64,000 nt of DNA from Nocardioides abyssi (GTDB lineage Bacteria > Actinomycetota > Actinomycetes > Propionibacteriales > Nocardioidaceae), in the NCBI RefSeq assembly GCF_030412915.1, contig NZ_JAUHJR010000011.1, positions 26,636 to 90,635 of the forward strand, read 5' to 3'. Of this stretch, positions 19,187 through 28,521 are shown in pieces. Under the pieces are notes generated by a model. That model was not told the DNA's origin. It did no database searches and saw only the letters and a program-made list of their open reading frames with translations. Both the position numbers and the translations under genes were made by a program. Position 1 is the stretch's first letter; every line of letters starts with the position of its first letter.

Positions 19187-19285
19187 TAGTCCGTGACGTT
19201 TCGCAGGTGATTCGGGCCAGATCGCCTCCCGAACGTCACGGACTACGCCGGCCGCCCCCGCCGACCTGCGAATCGTCACGGACTA
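19187..19285. repeat. 59-bp palindrome, copy B, plus a half copy
   Basis: TAGTCCGTGACGTT (19187-19200) and AACGTCACGGACTA (19232-19245) are perfect 14-bp inverted arms. A half element ending TCGTCACGGACTA follows at 19273-19285. Similarity to copy A extends upstream into the TCCACA-GCTG region, so the whole repeat is near 100 bp and in direct orientation. Confidence 0.85.
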
Positions 19286-19341
19286 CGCCGCCAGCCGCCG
19301 CCGACCTGTGGACAACAACGAACGGAGACAGCGACCAGGAC

Positions 19342-20217
19342 TCAGGGAGCGACGACCTCGGAGGCGACGAGGGCGGAGCGGGTGAGGTGGGCGACGAGGA
19401 AGGAGGCGGGGGCGAGGGAGGGGTCGGGGAGGTCGAGGGTGGCCAAGAGGTCGGGCAGGACAGGCCGGTGGGTGCAGACCACGAGCGGCGAGCGAGCGGC
19501 GACGAGGGAGGCGACCAGGGAGGTGGCGAGCCGGGCGAGGCCGGTGGGGGTGGCGTCCTCCTCGGAGAGCACCGGTTCCTCGCGCAGGGCCAGGCCGGCG
19601 GCGCCGGCGTACGGCAGGACGGTCTCCACGCAGCGCACGGACGGCGAGGTGACGATCGCCGCGACGCCGTACGCCGAGAGCAGCGGCACGAGGGCGAGCG
19701 CCTCGTCGCGGCCGGCGGGGGCGAGGGGGCGGAGGCGGTCGTCCTCGCGCCAGCGCTTGCGGGGGTGGGCCTGGGCGTGGCGGAGCACGACGAGCGGCAC
19801 CGACCCGCGCGGGACGCGGAGGGCGCCGGCCAGGGTCTCGCGGTCGTGGTCGTAGGTCAGCCGGGTGGGCGCGTCGTCGAGCGGGACCCAGGCCACGGCG
19901 TCGATCTCGTCGCCGCAGGTGTGGCCGGAGACGTCGAGCGATGCGCCGGGGCGGACCCGGCCGAGCCAGTAGTGGACGTGCTTGCGACGCCCGCCGGAGA
20001 TCGCGTACCGCTGGCCGGGCAGCGGCGGGCCGAGCCGCACCGGCAGACCGGTCTCCTCGGCGACCTCGCGCACGGCGGCGACCGCGGCGGGCTCCCCGGG
20101 GTCGAGCTTGCCCTTGGGGAGGGACCAGTCGTCGTACGCCGGGCGGTGCACGAGCAGCACCGACCGCTGTCCGTCGATGCGCTCGAGCACGACCGCTCCC
20201 GCGGACTGCACGTCCAT
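19342..20217 (-). CDS. mutT1: MutT1-type NUDIX hydrolase fused to a histidine phosphatase
   Basis: The 291-residue protein has an N-terminal NUDIX domain with an intact box (GKLDPGEPAAVAAV followed by REVAEETGL) at residues about 38-60. A C-terminal histidine-phosphatase domain begins at VVLRHAQAHPRKRW near residue 155. This two-domain layout is that of mycobacterial MutT1, which hydrolyses 8-oxo-(d)GTP and diadenosine polyphosphates to protect against oxidised nucleotides. The catalytic RH of the phosphatase is present and a THRP motif provides the second His. Start ATG at 20217. The gene is divergent from the membrane-anchored protein at 20237, with only 19 bp between starts. Confidence 0.88.
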   Translation of the reverse strand: MDVQSAGAVVLERIDGQRSVLLVHRPAYDDWSLPKGKLDPGEPAAVAAVREVAEETGLPVRLGPPLPGQRYAISGGRRKHVHYWLGRVRPGASLDVSGHTCGDEIDAVAWVPLDDAPTRLTYDHDRETLAGALRVPRGSVPLVVLRHAQAHPRKRWREDDRLRPLAPAGRDEALALVPLLSAYGVAAIVTSPSVRCVETVLPYAGAAGLALREEPVLSEEDATPTGLARLATSLVASLVAARSPLVVCTHRPVLPDLLATLDLPDPSLAPASFLVAHLTRSALVASEVVAP

Positions 20218-20236
20218 GCCGGTTAGTCTCACACCC

Positions 20237-21286
20237 GTGCCGAGGCGGTGGAGGTTCCTGGCGGTCGCCGTGGCCCTCGTGGTCGTCGCCGGAGCCGCGT
20301 TCGCCGGCTGGCGATGGTGGTCGGGCCGCGACACGACCGACCTGCAGCGGGCGATGACGCTGGCGCCGGCGGACGGCGAACGGTTCTCCTTCACCGACTG
20401 GGCCGCAGTCCGCGCCGAGCTCGACAGCGACGTGGACGCCGACTCCCCCACCGACGACGTGCGCCGCCTGCTCGACGGCGCCTTCGACGCCGACCTCGCC
20501 TCCACCTCGGCGTTGGTCGAGAGCGCCGAGCCGCTCCAGGCGCGCTACGGCTTCTCCCCCGCCAGCCTGGAGTGGGAGCTGTTCAGCCAGGGCGCGGCCG
20601 GCGCGGTCGTGGTCATGCGGGTCGCCGACGGCGGCACGGACGCGGTCGCGGACCGCCTGCGGCGGCTGGGGTACGACGAGCCCGACGACGACACCGGCGT
20701 CTGGGGCGGCGGCGACGACCTGGTGGCCGGCGTCGGCGTGACCCCCGAGCTGGCCCACCTGGCCCTGGACGAGGACCGCGACCTGGTGCTCGGCAGCGAC
20801 AACGCCGACTACCTGCGCGGGCTGGTCGAGCGCGACGCCGACCGCGGGGTCGACGACGACCTCGACGCGGCCGTCGACGCCGCCGGCGACGCGGTGAGCG
20901 CGGCGGTCTACACCGGCGACCACGTCTGCAGCGCGCTGGCGATGGGCCAGGCCGACCCGGCCGACGCCGAGGAGGGCGAGCGCCTGACCGACGCGGCCGG
21001 CGGGGTGCACCCGCTGACCGGGTTCGTCATGGCGGCGCAGCCCGGCGGCGGCGTACGCGTCGCCATGGCGCTCGAGGACGGCGACCGCGCCCGCCAGGAC
21101 GCCGACGCCCGGGCGACGCTGGCGGCGGGGCCGGCGCCGGGCCAGGGCGGCGACTTCGCGGACCGGTTCGACCTGGGCCGGGTCGCCGCCGACGGCAAGG
21201 TCGTGACGATGGAGCTCGAGCCGACCGAGGGCAGCTACGTGCTCAGCGACCTCTCGACCGGCCCGATCCTCTTCGCGACCTGCTGA
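20237..21286 (+). CDS. Membrane-anchored extracytoplasmic protein, DUF3352-like
   Basis: GTG 20237 gives MPRRWRFLAVAVALVVVAGA, a single N-terminal membrane segment. The remaining about 310 residues are acidic and outside the cell. The layout (ADGERFSFTDWAAVRAEL; repeated beta-alpha units with LxDxDxDxV patterns; FADRFDLGRV near the end) resembles DUF3352-type proteins of unknown function. No lipobox is seen. It converges on copA, with 4 bp between stops. Confidence 0.7.
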   Translation: MPRRWRFLAVAVALVVVAGAAFAGWRWWSGRDTTDLQRAMTLAPADGERFSFTDWAAVRAELDSDVDADSPTDDVRRLLDGAFDADLASTSALVESAEPLQARYGFSPASLEWELFSQGAAGAVVVMRVADGGTDAVADRLRRLGYDEPDDDTGVWGGGDDLVAGVGVTPELAHLALDEDRDLVLGSDNADYLRGLVERDADRGVDDDLDAAVDAAGDAVSAAVYTGDHVCSALAMGQADPADAEEGERLTDAAGGVHPLTGFVMAAQPGGGVRVAMALEDGDRARQDADARATLAAGPAPGQGGDFADRFDLGRVAADGKVVTMELEPTEGSYVLSDLSTGPILFATC

Positions 21287-21290
21287 GCCC

Positions 21291-23537
21291 TCAGCGGAAC
21301 GTCCGCAGCCGCAGGCTGTTGCCCACCACGAACACCGACGACAGCGCCATCGCGGCCCCCGCCAGCATCGGGTTGAGCAGCCCGGCGGCCGCCAACGGCA
21401 GCGCCGCGACGTTGTAGCCGAACGCCCACACCAGGTTGGACCGGATGGTCCCGAGCGTGCGCCGGGAGAGGCGTACGGCGTCCGCAGCGACCCGGAGGTC
21501 CCCGCGCACCAGCGTCAGGTCGCTGGCCTCGATGGCGACGTCGGTCCCGGCGCCCATCGCGATGCCGAGGTCGGCCTGCGCGAGCGCGGCGGCGTCGTTG
21601 ACCCCGTCGCCGACCATCGCGACGACCCGGCCCTCGGCCTGCAGCCGCCGCACGTGGGCGACCTTGTCCTCCGGCATGACGCCGGCGACGACCGAGTCGG
21701 GGTCGATGCCGACCTCGAGCGCCACCGCACGGGCGGCGCGCTCGTTGTCACCGGTCAGCAGCACCGGTGCCAGGCCGAGCTCCCGGAACCGCGCGACCGC
21801 CTCGGCCGAGCCGTCCTTGACGGTGTCGGCCACGACGAGCACGCCCCGCGCGGCGCCGTCCCACGCGACCGCCGCGGCCGTGCGGCCCGCGGTCTCCGCC
21901 GCATCGACGGCGGCGAGGAGAGCGTCGTCGAGCGGCGTGCCGAGCTCCGCCAGCAGCGCCGGCCGGCCGACCACGACGTCGTGGCCGTCCACCGACCCGC
22001 GCACCCCGCGGCCGGGCAGGTTCGCGAAGTCCGTCACCGTGCCGGTGCGCCCGTCGGCCACCGCCCGCGCGATCGGGTGCTCCGAGGCCGACTCGAGCAC
22101 ACCGGCCAGGCGGCGTACGTCGGCGGGGTCGGTGCCGTCGGCGGCGACCACGTCGACCAGGGCCATCCGGCCGGTGGTGACCGTGCCGGTCTTGTCGAGC
22201 ACGACCGTGTCGACGCGGCGGGTCTGCTCGAGCGCCTCCGGCCCGCGGACCAGGATGCCGAGCTGGGCGCCCCGGCCGGTGCCGACGAGCAGCGCGGTCG
22301 GCGTGGCCAGGCCCAGCGCGCACGGGCAGGCGATGATCAGCACCGACACCGCCGCGGCGAACGCGGCCGAGGTCGCGACACCGGTGCCGAGCCAGAAGCC
22401 GAGCGTGCCGAGGGCCAGCGCGATGACGACCGGCACGAAGACGCCGGAGACGCGGTCGGCGAGCCGCTGGGCGCGGGCCTTGCCGCTCTGCGCGTCCTCG
22501 ACCAGCCGCGCCATCTGCGCGAGGCGGGTGTCGGAGCCGACGCGGGTGGCGCGCACGACGAGCCGCCCGCCGGCGTTGACGGTCGCGCCGGTGACCGCGT
22601 CGCCCGGGCCGACCTCGACCGGGACCGGCTCGCCGGTCAGCATCGAGGCGTCCACCGCGGACGTACCGCTCTCGACCACGCCGTCGGTCGCGACCTTCTC
22701 CCCCGGCCGCACCACGAACACGTCGTCCACGGCCAGCCGGTCGGCCGGCATGGGGGTCTCGACCCCGTCGCGGAGCACCACGACGTCCTTGGCGCCGAGG
22801 TCGAGCAGCGCGCGGAGGGCGTCTCCGGCGCGGCGCTTGGACCGCTTCTCGAACCACCGGCCGGCGAGCAGGAACGTCGTCACACCGGCGGCGGTCTCGA
22901 GGTAGATGTTCGACAACCCGTCGGTGCGGTCCACGCTCAGCTCGAACGCGTGGGTCATGCCCGGGTCGCCGGCGCTGCCCCAGAGGAGCGCGACCAGCGA
23001 CCAGCCGAACGCCGCCGTCACGCCGACCGAGACCAGGGTGTCCATCGTCGTCGCGCCGTGCCGGGCGTTGACGACGGCCGCGCGGTGGAAGGGCCAGGCC
23101 CCCCAGACCGCGACCGGCGCCGCGAGCGTCAGCGAGAGCCACTGCCAGTGGTCGACCTGCAGCGCCGGCACCATCGCCATCGCGATGACCGGCACGGTGA
23201 GCAGCGCGCTGACGACCAGCCGGTCGCGCAGGGCGTCGAGCTCCGCGTCGCGGCTGCCCATCTCGCCGGAGCCGGCTCCGGCGGGCTCGGACGTCGGCAG
23301 CGTGGCGGAGTAGCCGGCCGCCTCGACGGTGGCCAGGAGGTCCTCCGGCGTCACGGACTCGGCGTACCGCACGCGCGCCTTCTCGGTCGCGTAGTTGACG
23401 CTCGCCTCGACCCCGTCGAGCTTGTTGAGCTTGCGCTCGATCCGGTTGGCGCACGAGGCGCAGGTCATCCCGGTGATCGCCAGCTCGACGTCGGTGGTCC
23501 CGTCAGTGGTCCCGTCGGTGGTCAGGTCAGTGCTCAT
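21291..23537 (-). CDS. copA: Copper-translocating P1B-type ATPase
   Basis: The 748-residue pump has an N-terminal heavy-metal-associated domain with GMTCASC near residue 25, eight membrane segments, the intramembrane metal site [13 protein letters not shown], the phosphorylation site [12 protein letters not shown] and the hinge [16 protein letters not shown]. The late membrane helices carry the N and MxxSS residues ([20 protein letters not shown]) typical of the Cu+ P1B-1 class. It exports cytosolic Cu+. The ATG at 23537 overlaps the preceding gene by 11 bp, so it is the last gene of the csoR operon. Confidence 0.95.
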   Translation of the reverse strand: MSTDLTTDGTTDGTTDVELAITGMTCASCANRIERKLNKLDGVEASVNYATEKARVRYAESVTPEDLLATVEAAGYSATLPTSEPAGAGSGEMGSRDAELDALRDRLVVSALLTVPVIAMAMVPALQVDHWQWLSLTLAAPVAVWGAWPFHRAAVVNARHGATTMDTLVSVGVTAAFGWSLVALLWGSAGDPGMTHAFELSVDRTDGLSNIYLETAAGVTTFLLAGRWFEKRSKRRAGDALRALLDLGAKDVVVLRDGVETPMPADRLAVDDVFVVRPGEKVATDGVVESGTSAVDASMLTGEPVPVEVGPGDAVTGATVNAGGRLVVRATRVGSDTRLAQMARLVEDAQSGKARAQRLADRVSGVFVPVVIALALGTLGFWLGTGVATSAAFAAAVSVLIIACPCALGLATPTALLVGTGRGAQLGILVRGPEALEQTRRVDTVVLDKTGTVTTGRMALVDVVAADGTDPADVRRLAGVLESASEHPIARAVADGRTGTVTDFANLPGRGVRGSVDGHDVVVGRPALLAELGTPLDDALLAAVDAAETAGRTAAAVAWDGAARGVLVVADTVKDGSAEAVARFRELGLAPVLLTGDNERAARAVALEVGIDPDSVVAGVMPEDKVAHVRRLQAEGRVVAMVGDGVNDAAALAQADLGIAMGAGTDVAIEASDLTLVRGDLRVAADAVRLSRRTLGTIRSNLVWAFGYNVAALPLAAAGLLNPMLAGAAMALSSVFVVGNSLRLRTFR

Positions 23538-24513
23538 GGTCGTGCCCGTCACCCTCGCCGCTCTCGTCACCAGTACCCGAGCCGTCGCCGTGGTCGTCGC
23601 CGGAGCCGTCGCCGTGGCTGTGGGTGGAGTGGTCGTGGCCCGCACCCCCGACCTGCACGGTGAAGGCGGCGGTGCGCACGACGCCGTCGTGCTTGAAGTC
23701 CAGGAAGAGCCGGTAGGCGCCCACCGACGGGAACGCCGTGTGGAACTCCGCACGGTCGCCCTCCTCGGGGTGCACGTGCAGGTAGCCGAGGTCGCCGGAG
23801 CGCAGCGCCACCAGGTGGCCGCTCGCGCCGAGGTACGGCTCGAGCTCGACGACCTCGCCGTCCTTGCTCACCGTCGCGGTCACGGTCGACGCGGTGCCGA
23901 CGGTGAAGCCGCCGCCGAGGTTCACGTCGTACCCGTCCACGCTCGCCGCGAGCTCCTGCTCGCCGAGCGCCTCGGGCTCGAAGTCGCCCGGCACGAGGAG
24001 GTCCGCGCCCAGCACGTGCGCCTCGCCGCCGGTCGGCTTGAAGTCCGCGAAGACCCGCCACGGCCCGGGCTCGAGGTCGACGTCGACGCGCCAGGTGCCG
24101 TCGTCGTCCATCGCGGGGTGGACGTGCTGGAAGCCGGTGAGGTCGCGGCGCACGACGACGAGGTGCAGGCGCTTCTCGTGCGCCACGTCGTACGCCGTCA
24201 CCGGCCCGTCCTCGCCCTCGATCGTGAACGCGAGCTCCTGGCGCCCGCTCGGCAGCGTGGGCTCGGCCAGCGTCAGCGTGTGCCCGTGCTCGCTGACCTG
24301 CAGACCGGCCGCGGCCGCGGCACCGGCAGCTCCGTGCTCATCGCCGTGCCCGCCGCCGTGCCCGCCGGCGGCCGCGTCGTCGTGCCCGTGGGTCGAGCCG
24401 TCGGTCGCGACGCTCTCCTCGTCCGGACCGAGCCACCGGCCGCCGGCCCACCCGGCCGCGAGCACGAGGGCCAGCATCGCGACGAAGGCGGCGACGCGCG
24501 TCGACGTACGCAT
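23527..24513 (-). CDS. Membrane-anchored His-rich protein of the copper operon
   Basis: The 328-residue protein has an N-terminal membrane segment ([19 protein letters not shown]), a His/Gly stretch ([20 protein letters not shown]), two beta-rich repeats each with an HVHP motif ([12 protein letters not shown] and [12 protein letters not shown]), and a His/Asp/Gly tail ending GHDHEH. It sits between copZ and copA with 1-bp and 11-bp overlaps. I infer an extracytoplasmic copper-binding protein that buffers or receives exported copper. Proteins of this kind occur in actinobacterial copper operons but I know no defined activity for them. Confidence 0.75.
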   Translation of the reverse strand: MRTSTRVAAFVAMLALVLAAGWAGGRWLGPDEESVATDGSTHGHDDAAAGGHGGGHGDEHGAAGAAAAAGLQVSEHGHTLTLAEPTLPSGRQELAFTIEGEDGPVTAYDVAHEKRLHLVVVRRDLTGFQHVHPAMDDDGTWRVDVDLEPGPWRVFADFKPTGGEAHVLGADLLVPGDFEPEALGEQELAASVDGYDVNLGGGFTVGTASTVTATVSKDGEVVELEPYLGASGHLVALRSGDLGYLHVHPEEGDRAEFHTAFPSVGAYRLFLDFKHDGVVRTAAFTVQVGGAGHDHSTHSHGDGSGDDHGDGSGTGDESGEGDGHDHEH

Positions 24514-24719
24514 CAGGACAGCTCGTAGCCGGCCTCGGCGACGGCGGCCGCGACGGCCGACCGGTCGAGCGGCTCGGCGCTGGTGACGACGACCTCGCCG
24601 CTGGTGTGGTCGGCGGTGACCGACTCGACGCCGGCGAGCTCGCCGATCTCCTCGCGCACCGACGCCTCGCAGTGGGCGCAGGTCATGCCGGTGACGGTCC
24701 AGGTGGTGCTCGTGCTCAT
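24513..24719 (-). CDS. copZ: CopZ-like copper chaperone
   Basis: A 68-residue stand-alone heavy-metal-associated domain with the metal loop GMTCAHC near residue 12 and the ferredoxin-like pattern expected of CopZ/Atx1. It would hand Cu+ to CopA in the cytoplasm. Its stop and the next start share one base (TGATG at 24511-24515), and csoR ends 44 bp upstream. Confidence 0.92.
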   Translation of the reverse strand: MSTSTTWTVTGMTCAHCEASVREEIGELAGVESVTADHTSGEVVVTSAEPLDRSAVAAAVAEAGYELS

Positions 24720-24763
24720 GTCTTCTCCTCCGGGATTCGTGGGGTGGTCGTGCGCGGCAGGGG

Positions 24764-25081
24764 TCAGGACTTCACCAGGCGCGTGATCGCGGCCATGGCC
24801 TCGTCGACCTTCTCCCTGCCCTCGGCCTCGCCCGCGCGGGCCGCGTCGACGACGCAGTGGTTCATGTGCTCCTCCAGCAGCCCCAGCGAGACCGCCTGGA
24901 GCGCCTTCGTCATCGCGGAGACCTGGGTGAGGATGTCGATGCAGTACTGCTCCTCCTCCACCATCCGCTGCAGGCCGCGGGCCTGACCCTCGATGCGGCG
25001 CAGCCGCTTGAGGTAGTCGTCCTTGTGCGAGAGGTAGCCGTGCTGGTGCTCGTGCGTCGGCACGGGGGTCTGGTCGTCCAC
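24764..25081 (-). CDS. csoR: CsoR copper-sensing repressor
   Basis: The 105-residue all-helical protein carries the Cu+ ligand set: Cys47 in EEEQYCIDI, then His72 and Cys76 in EEHMNHC. Copper binding releases CsoR from its operator. The GTG at 25081 is chosen because it gives a normal-length N-terminus and puts the operator 10-26 bp upstream. The gene leads an operon with copZ, the His-rich protein and copA, so the repressor is likely autoregulated. Confidence 0.93.
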   Translation of the reverse strand: MDDQTPVPTHEHQHGYLSHKDDYLKRLRRIEGQARGLQRMVEEEQYCIDILTQVSAMTKALQAVSLGLLEEHMNHCVVDAARAGEAEGREKVDEAMAAITRLVKS

Positions 25082-25090
25082 ACCTCGACC

Positions 25091-25107
25091 ATACCCATAG
25101 GGGGTAC
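25091..25107 (-). promoter_or_regulatory. CsoR operator
   Basis: TACCC (25092-25096), 5 bp, GGGTA (25102-25106) matches the known CsoR palindrome of TACCC/GGGTA arms. It lies immediately before the csoR start, where bound repressor would block the operon promoter. Confidence 0.8.
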
Positions 25108-25143
25108 CCGTTTCAAACCGACGGCGCAGGTCCGGACGCGCAA

Positions 25144-25175
25144 GAACCCGCCGGACCAGGTGGTCGGGCGGGTTC
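25144..25175 (-). terminator. Hairpin terminator for the small acidic protein gene
   Basis: GAACCCGCC (25144-25152) pairs with GGCGGGTTC (25167-25175), and inside it GACCA (25154-25158) pairs with TGGTC (25161-25165). It lies about 45 bp beyond the stop at 25219. Confidence 0.6.
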
Positions 25176-25218
25176 GGAGCCGGGGTACGCCGCGGCGCGG
25201 GCGCGAGGGGCCGGGCGG

Positions 25219-25437
25219 TCAGTCCTCGCGGCGGGGCTGCGGGGTGACGCCGAGGATGCGGTCGATCTCGTCGTCGCTGAGGTGCTCGTCGGACTCGCTC
25301 GCGGCGATGATCAGGTTGGTCGTCAGTTCGACCTCGCCGAGCAGGTCGGCGTCCTCGAGCGTCACGTCGAACTGATCGTGCACGCCAGTCTCCCTGTGCT
25401 CGCTCGCGGCCTGTCGTTCCTCGTTCATCCGCTCCAA
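25219..25437 (-). CDS. Small acidic protein of unknown function
   Basis: Up to 72 residues. An internal GTG giving MHDQFDVTLEDADLLGEVEL (54 residues) is an equally good start, because conservation-like features begin there. The C-terminal half ends HLSDDEIDRILGV, a helix pattern typical of short actinobacterial conserved proteins. It is strongly acidic and lacks membrane segments and cysteines. It stands alone with its own hairpin terminator. No function can be assigned. Confidence 0.6.
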   Translation of the reverse strand: MERMNEERQAASEHRETGVHDQFDVTLEDADLLGEVELTTNLIIAASESDEHLSDDEIDRILGVTPQPRRED

Positions 25438-25586
25438 CCTTCCCTGGCCACTCTACGGTCAAACCTGGTCCGACACCGTGGCCCGGACGGGTGGTTCCTG
25501 GGTGGCGCGGACCACCCTGGCCGGCCCCGGGGGGTCGGCGCCCGTGATGGACCGGCGGCAAGGTCCGGGAACGGCCCCGGACATGG

Positions 25587-25622
25587 CACGAGGCCCCACC
25601 CGCGTGCGGGTGGGGCCTCGTG
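25587..25622 (-). terminator. Strong hairpin terminator downstream of the cold-shock gene
   Basis: CACGAGGCCCCACCCGC at 25587-25603 pairs perfectly with GCGGGTGGGGCCTCGTG at 25606-25622, a 16-17 bp GC stem. It lies about 60 bp past the csp stop and is symmetrical, so it could work from either side. Confidence 0.85.
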
Positions 25623-25684
25623 TGAGAGACCTGGGCAGGTGCTGCCCGGCGCTCCGTCCTGCTACGAGCGTGAGCTCGCAGGGA

Positions 25685-25888
25685 TCAGACGGGGCGGACG
25701 TTCTCGGCCTGGGGACCCTTGGGGCCCTGGGTCACGTCGAACTCGACCTTCTGGTTCTCGTCCAGGGACTTGTAGCCCTGGGTCTGGATCGCCGAGTAGT
25801 GCACGAAGACGTCGTCGCCGCCGTCCTCCTGCGCGATGAAGCCGAAGCCCTTCTCAGCGTTGAACCACTTCACGGTGCCCTGAGCCAT
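25685..25888 (-). CDS. Cold-shock protein (CspA family)
   Basis: A 67-residue single cold-shock domain with RNP1 (KGFGFI) and RNP2 (VFVHYS) intact; it begins [18 protein letters not shown]. Such proteins bind single-stranded RNA and DNA and melt RNA structure. The gene has a strong terminator and a long upstream intergenic region typical of cold-shock genes. Confidence 0.95.
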   Translation of the reverse strand: MAQGTVKWFNAEKGFGFIAQEDGGDDVFVHYSAIQTQGYKSLDENQKVEFDVTQGPKGPQAENVRPV

Positions 25889-26197
25889 TGTGCTCAATCC
25901 TCTTTCGTCGGGGCGAGAGTCGCCACCTCGGCGACCCGCACCAGATGCGGTGACACGTCGCTCCGACCCGTGATTGGTTGCACCACAGAACGAAAACGCC
26001 GTTGGATCACAAACTCCGCGGGCGTCAGACCAGCTGGAACTTGCACCTGTTGCAGGCACGACAGTACCAAGCCCGGGCCGCTTGCAAACCTTTCGGAGCG
26101 ACTTCTGTGGAAGCAGGGGGTGAAGGTCCTGCGAACCACCCGTGCCAGAGACCTCCTGCGCGGAGTCATCCGGGCCCCGGACGGGTACGGCAGAGAC
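25889..26197. other. Long intergenic region between csp and the ABC transporter
   Basis: About 310 bp with no convincing gene. It is less GC-rich near 25970-26030 and must hold the promoter and 5' leader of csp (minus strand) and the promoter of the ABC operon (plus strand). I see no recognisable riboswitch. Confidence 0.5.
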
Positions 26198-27742
26198 GTG
26201 CCGCAGACCCGTCCGACCCCTCCGCCGCCGGCCCGCCGCGGCGCGCTGCGGGGGCCCCGTCCAGGACTCCTGGTGGTGCTCCTGCTGGGCCTCCTGGCGG
26301 TCCTCGCGCCGGGTCTCGCGCTGACGCCCGCCGGGGCCGCACCCGCCGACGGCGACCAGCCACGCGTCGTACGCGTCGGGACCGAGGGGGTCTACCCGCC
26401 CTTCAGCTACCGCGACCCCGAGTCCAACGAGCTGACCGGCTTCGACGTCGACATCGTCCGCGCCGTGGCCGAGGAGGCCGGATGGGACCTGCGGTTCGTG
26501 GAGGCGCCGTTCGACTCGCTCTTCCCCGCGCTGGACTCCGGGCGCCTCGACGTCATCGCCAACCAGGTGACGGTCACGCCCGAGCGCGAGGCGCGCTACC
26601 TGTTCAGCACGCCCTACACCTACTCGCGCGGCGTGGTCGTCACCGCCGCCGACACCGACGACATCACCTCGCTGGAGGACCTCGAGGGCCGCACCAGCGC
26701 GCAGACCGCGAGCAGCAACTGGGCCGAGGTCGCCCGCAACGCCGGCGCGAAGGTGCAGTACGTCCAGGACTTCGGCCCCGGCGTCGAGCTGCTGATCCAG
26801 GGCCGCGTCGACGCGATCGTCAACGACAACATCGCGGTGCTGGACTACCTGGCCACCTCCGGCACCGACGAGGTGAAGATCGCCGGGCCGGCCGGCGAGG
26901 AGGTCCTCGAGCAGGCGCTCGCCTTCACCCGCCGCGACACGCAGCTGCGCGAGGAGGCGGACGCGGCGATCGCCGCGCTGACCGAGGACGGCACGCTCGC
27001 CGAGATCTCCGAGGGCTACTTCGGCGCCGACGTCACCGTCGAGGGCGGCACCACCGACGTGGACGTCCAGGCCTCCGACACCCGTGGCCGCTGGGAGGTC
27101 GTCCAGGACACCGCGTGGCCGATGTTCGTCGGCCTGCTGAAGGGCACCCTCCCGCTGACGGCGGCGAGCTTCGTGATCGGGCTCGCGCTGGGGCTGGCCG
27201 CCGCGCTGGCCCGACTCTCCTCGATCCGCGCGCTGGACTGGATCGCCCGGTTCTACATCTCCGTCATCCGCGGCACGCCGCTGCTCGTGCAGCTGTTCAT
27301 CGTCTTCTACGGCCTGCCCCAGATCGGGGTCGACCTCGATCCCTACCCCGCGGCGATCATCGCGCTGAGCCTGAACGTCGGTGGGTACGCCGCGGAGATC
27401 CTGCGCGCCGCGATCCTCTCCGTCCCGCGCGGGCAGTACGAGGCCGCGACCGTCATCGGCATGGACTACGGGCAGTCGATGCGCCGGGTCGTGCTCCCCC
27501 AGGCCGCCCGCATCGCGGTGCCGCCGCTGTCCAACACCTTGCTCTCGCTCATCAAGGACACCTCGCTCGCCTCGCTGGTGCTGGTGCCTGAGCTGTTCCG
27601 GGAGGCGCAGGTGACCGCGGCCGCGACGACCGAGTACCTCCCCCTCTACGCGCTGGCGGCGCTCTACTTCTGGGTCGTCTGCTACGTCGTGAGCGTGGCG
27701 CAGGGTCCCCTCGAACGACGACTGAGCAGGTACGTGGCATGA
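26198..27742 (+). CDS. Polar amino-acid ABC transporter: binding protein fused to permease
   Basis: The 514-residue fusion starts at GTG 26198. A signal sequence ([19 protein letters not shown]) leads a periplasmic-type binding domain (about 55-290: [20 protein letters not shown] ... [16 protein letters not shown]). This is followed by a HisM/GlnP-type permease domain (about 305-505) with the EAA-loop pattern [20 protein letters not shown]. The substrate is probably a polar amino acid or cystine; it cannot be fixed from sequence. Binding protein-permease fusions are known in this family. It overlaps the ATPase gene by 4 bp, completing the importer. Confidence 0.9.
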   Translation: MPQTRPTPPPPARRGALRGPRPGLLVVLLLGLLAVLAPGLALTPAGAAPADGDQPRVVRVGTEGVYPPFSYRDPESNELTGFDVDIVRAVAEEAGWDLRFVEAPFDSLFPALDSGRLDVIANQVTVTPEREARYLFSTPYTYSRGVVVTAADTDDITSLEDLEGRTSAQTASSNWAEVARNAGAKVQYVQDFGPGVELLIQGRVDAIVNDNIAVLDYLATSGTDEVKIAGPAGEEVLEQALAFTRRDTQLREEADAAIAALTEDGTLAEISEGYFGADVTVEGGTTDVDVQASDTRGRWEVVQDTAWPMFVGLLKGTLPLTAASFVIGLALGLAAALARLSSIRALDWIARFYISVIRGTPLLVQLFIVFYGLPQIGVDLDPYPAAIIALSLNVGGYAAEILRAAILSVPRGQYEAATVIGMDYGQSMRRVVLPQAARIAVPPLSNTLLSLIKDTSLASLVLVPELFREAQVTAAATTEYLPLYALAALYFWVVCYVVSVAQGPLERRLSRYVA

Positions 27743-28500
27743 GCGAGCTGATCGAGGTCCGCGGGCTGGAGAAGTCCTTCGACCAGCCGGTGCTGCGTGG
27801 GGTGGACTTCACCGCCGCCGCGGGCACGGCCACCGCCGTGCTGGGCCCGTCGGGCTCGGGCAAGACGACGCTGCTGCGGTCGTTGAACGTGCTGGAGACC
27901 CCCGACGCCGGGCTGGTGCGCATCAGCGACGCGCGGCTCGACTTCGGCGAGCCCCCGGCCGGCAAGGCGGCGTACCGCCAGGCCGTCAAGGCCCTCCGTG
28001 CCCGCAGCGGCATGGTCTTCCAGTCCCACAACCTCTTCCCGCACCGGACCGTCCTGGAGAACCTCATCGAGGGGCCGGTGCAGGTGCAGCGCCGCGACCG
28101 GGCCGAGGCCGTCGAGGACGCCCGGGCGCTGCTGGCGCAGGTCGGCCTCGCGGGCCGGGACGACGCCTACCCCGCGCAGCTGTCCGGCGGCCAGCAGCAG
28201 CGCGTCGGCATCGCCCGGGCGCTCGCGCTGCGCCCGGAGGTGCTGCTGCTCGACGAACCGACCTCCGCACTCGACCCCGAGCTCGTCGGCGAGGTGCTCG
28301 ACGTCGTCCGCGACCTCGCCCAGCAGGGCTGGACCCTCGTCATCGTCACCCACGAGGTGCGCTTCGCCCGCGACGTCGCCGACCAGGTGCTCTTCCTCGA
28401 CGAGGGCCGCATCGTCGAGCGCGGCGGGCCCGAGGTGCTGACCGACCCGCGCGAGGAGCGCACCCGGCGGTTCCTCAGCCGGGTGCTCGACCCCGGCTGA
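27739..28500 (+). CDS. Amino-acid ABC transporter ATP-binding protein
   Basis: A 253-residue GlnQ/HisP-type ATPase with Walker [10 protein letters not shown], the signature [15 protein letters not shown], Walker [15 protein letters not shown] and a switch His in VTHEVRFA. The ATG overlaps the stop of the permease fusion (ATGA), so the two form one translationally coupled operon. Confidence 0.95.
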   Translation: MSELIEVRGLEKSFDQPVLRGVDFTAAAGTATAVLGPSGSGKTTLLRSLNVLETPDAGLVRISDARLDFGEPPAGKAAYRQAVKALRARSGMVFQSHNLFPHRTVLENLIEGPVQVQRRDRAEAVEDARALLAQVGLAGRDDAYPAQLSGGQQQRVGIARALALRPEVLLLDEPTSALDPELVGEVLDVVRDLAQQGWTLVIVTHEVRFARDVADQVLFLDEGRIVERGGPEVLTDPREERTRRFLSRVLDPG

Positions 28501-28521
28501 GGACGGGCCCGTCCGGCGGAC

